Positions 63,357 through 64,000 of a stretch of DNA of 64,000 nt are shown here, piece after piece. Under the pieces are notes generated by a model that was not told the DNA's origin, made no database searches, and was given only the letters and a program-made list of their open reading frames with translations. The DNA is taken from NCBI GenBank assembly GCA_020723405.1, contig DYIY01000011.1:87480-151479 (forward strand). Direction: 5' to 3'. Each line of letters opens with the position of its first letter. Position 1 is the first letter of the stretch. Source of the DNA: Thiobacillus denitrificans. Lineage in GTDB: Bacteria; Pseudomonadota; Gammaproteobacteria; Burkholderiales; Thiobacillaceae. Position numbers and translations under genes: made by a program.

Positions 63357-64000
63357 CTAGCCGATGAATCGCGAAATTTCCGGATGGCCTGCTATATCCC
63401 GGAGATTGCCAATCACCGAGTACAGATTGTCTGAATTGATTTTCTTCGTCTGAAACTCCACATGTTCCTCCTCATTCACACCGAGAAAGCCGAACATCCG
63501 CCTGAATTCTGCCGCGGGTGAGTCCACAACGTCCTCGTAAACGATATCCAGGGAAGGATTGTGGCGGAACTTCCGTCGCAGGATCTCCAACGCCTGCTGC
63601 TGGATGTGCAAGTCCTTCACGAATTCAGCGGGATCTACGTTCGTCGTTGTCTGTTCGGGAACCTGCCCGTCCTTCAGGACCAGCACTCTCCCCTGTTTGG
63701 CAAGCAGGGCTGACACATATCGCGCCAGGCAATTGCGTCTCTGCAGCCATATCAGGTGGATATCGGGCTGTTGTGCCACCCAGTCACAGGCATCCTCGCA
63801 CACCCGGGAAAGGGCCTGGTCAGTGATCAGTTTGAAACCCGCAACCTTCTTCCTGCCAGCCGCCCGGAACAGCACTTCTGCCATGAAAGACCGGGTATCC
63901 CTGCTCCGTAGCTCCATCATTGCGGCATGGAAGGCTTCGTCCTCCTGTAGGCGCGCGTGATAAATCGGGCCGGAACTGCGTGATAAATGGACGTGGTTTG
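63357..64000 (-). CDS. Sulfotransferase-family protein, C-terminal part (cut by window edge)
   Basis: The frame is open to base 64000 and so starts beyond the window; an internal ATG at 63920 is probably not the start. Visible features are KVAGFKLITDQ and the 3'-phosphate-binding-like segment HLIWLQRRNCLARYVSALLA (R, S and A spacing), then SLDIVYEDVVDSPAAEFRRM and FLGVNEEEH, typical of the C-terminal half of PAPS-dependent sulfotransferases. The N-terminal PAPS loop is outside. Suggests sulfation of the cluster's glycan. Lower GC than the window average. Confidence 0.78.
   Translation of the reverse strand, partial: NHVHLSRSSGPIYHARLQEDEAFHAAMMELRSRDTRSFMAEVLFRAAGRKKVAGFKLITDQALSRVCEDACDWVAQQPDIHLIWLQRRNCLARYVSALLAKQGRVLVLKDGQVPEQTTTNVDPAEFVKDLHIQQQALEILRRKFRHNPSLDIVYEDVVDSPAAEFRRMFGFLGVNEEEHVEFQTKKINSDNLYSVIGNLRDIAGHPEISRFIG

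Overview
The window is GC-rich bacterial chromosome. GroEL/GroES under combined CIRCE and sigma-32 control, the order argS, SPOR protein, dsbA, and periplasmic c-haem sensors point to a betaproteobacterium, probably Rhodocyclales-like. That placement is an inference, because no 16S gene is present.

Layout. Bases 1-12605 are core genes: glnE (cut by the left edge), acs, a membrane c-haem protein, dbpA, a 3'-5' exonuclease, groES-groEL, argS, a SPOR protein, dsbA and tRNA-Leu(UAA). Bases 12661-36039 are a very large type III-B CRISPR-Cas island, entirely on the minus strand. Bases 36154-42788 hold a WYL regulator, a NERD-domain helicase, a HIT protein, a haem-containing chemoreceptor and a beta-helix protein. 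Bases 42852-54536 are a lipid-type polyketide operon (PKS, alpha-oxoamine synthase, GNAT, capsule-type glycosyltransferase, SDR). Bases 54697-64000 form a surface-glycan cluster (GT29-like, two further glycosyltransferases, methyltransferase, radical SAM, glycoside hydrolase, GSCFA, sulfotransferase).

The CRISPR island contains a cas2-cas1-cas2 adaptation set, an uncharacterised gene, a 77-repeat array, and the operon cmr1-cas10-cmr3-[RhuM/Doc toxin-like gene]-cmr4-cmr5-cmr6-csx16-card1-cas6. Upstream lie an operon of a CARF protein with a winged-helix-like tail, a DUF2130 protein and an ADP-ribosylglycohydrolase, and then a small PD-(D/E)XK-like gene. Cas10 keeps both HD and GGDD motifs, so cyclic oligoadenylate signalling to the Card1-like nuclease and the CARF protein is expected.

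The most striking observation is a perfect palindrome, GCAAGCTTGC (usually GGCAAGCTTGCC), found once in front of each of the five protein-coding transcription units of the island, 59-68 nt upstream of the start codon. In all five a -10-like hexamer follows exactly 28 nt after the palindrome (TATGCT, TAGAGT, AAAAAT, TATCCT, TAAGCT), and no recognisable -35 box is present. This looks like a locus-wide activator regulon covering interference, adaptation, signalling and accessory genes. The CARF/winged-helix protein or the adjacent WYL protein could be the regulator.

A second notable system is the polyketide operon. Its gene set resembles the biosynthetic logic of fumonisin and sphingoid bases. 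Its PKS gene carries a single in-frame TGA inside the acyltransferase domain.
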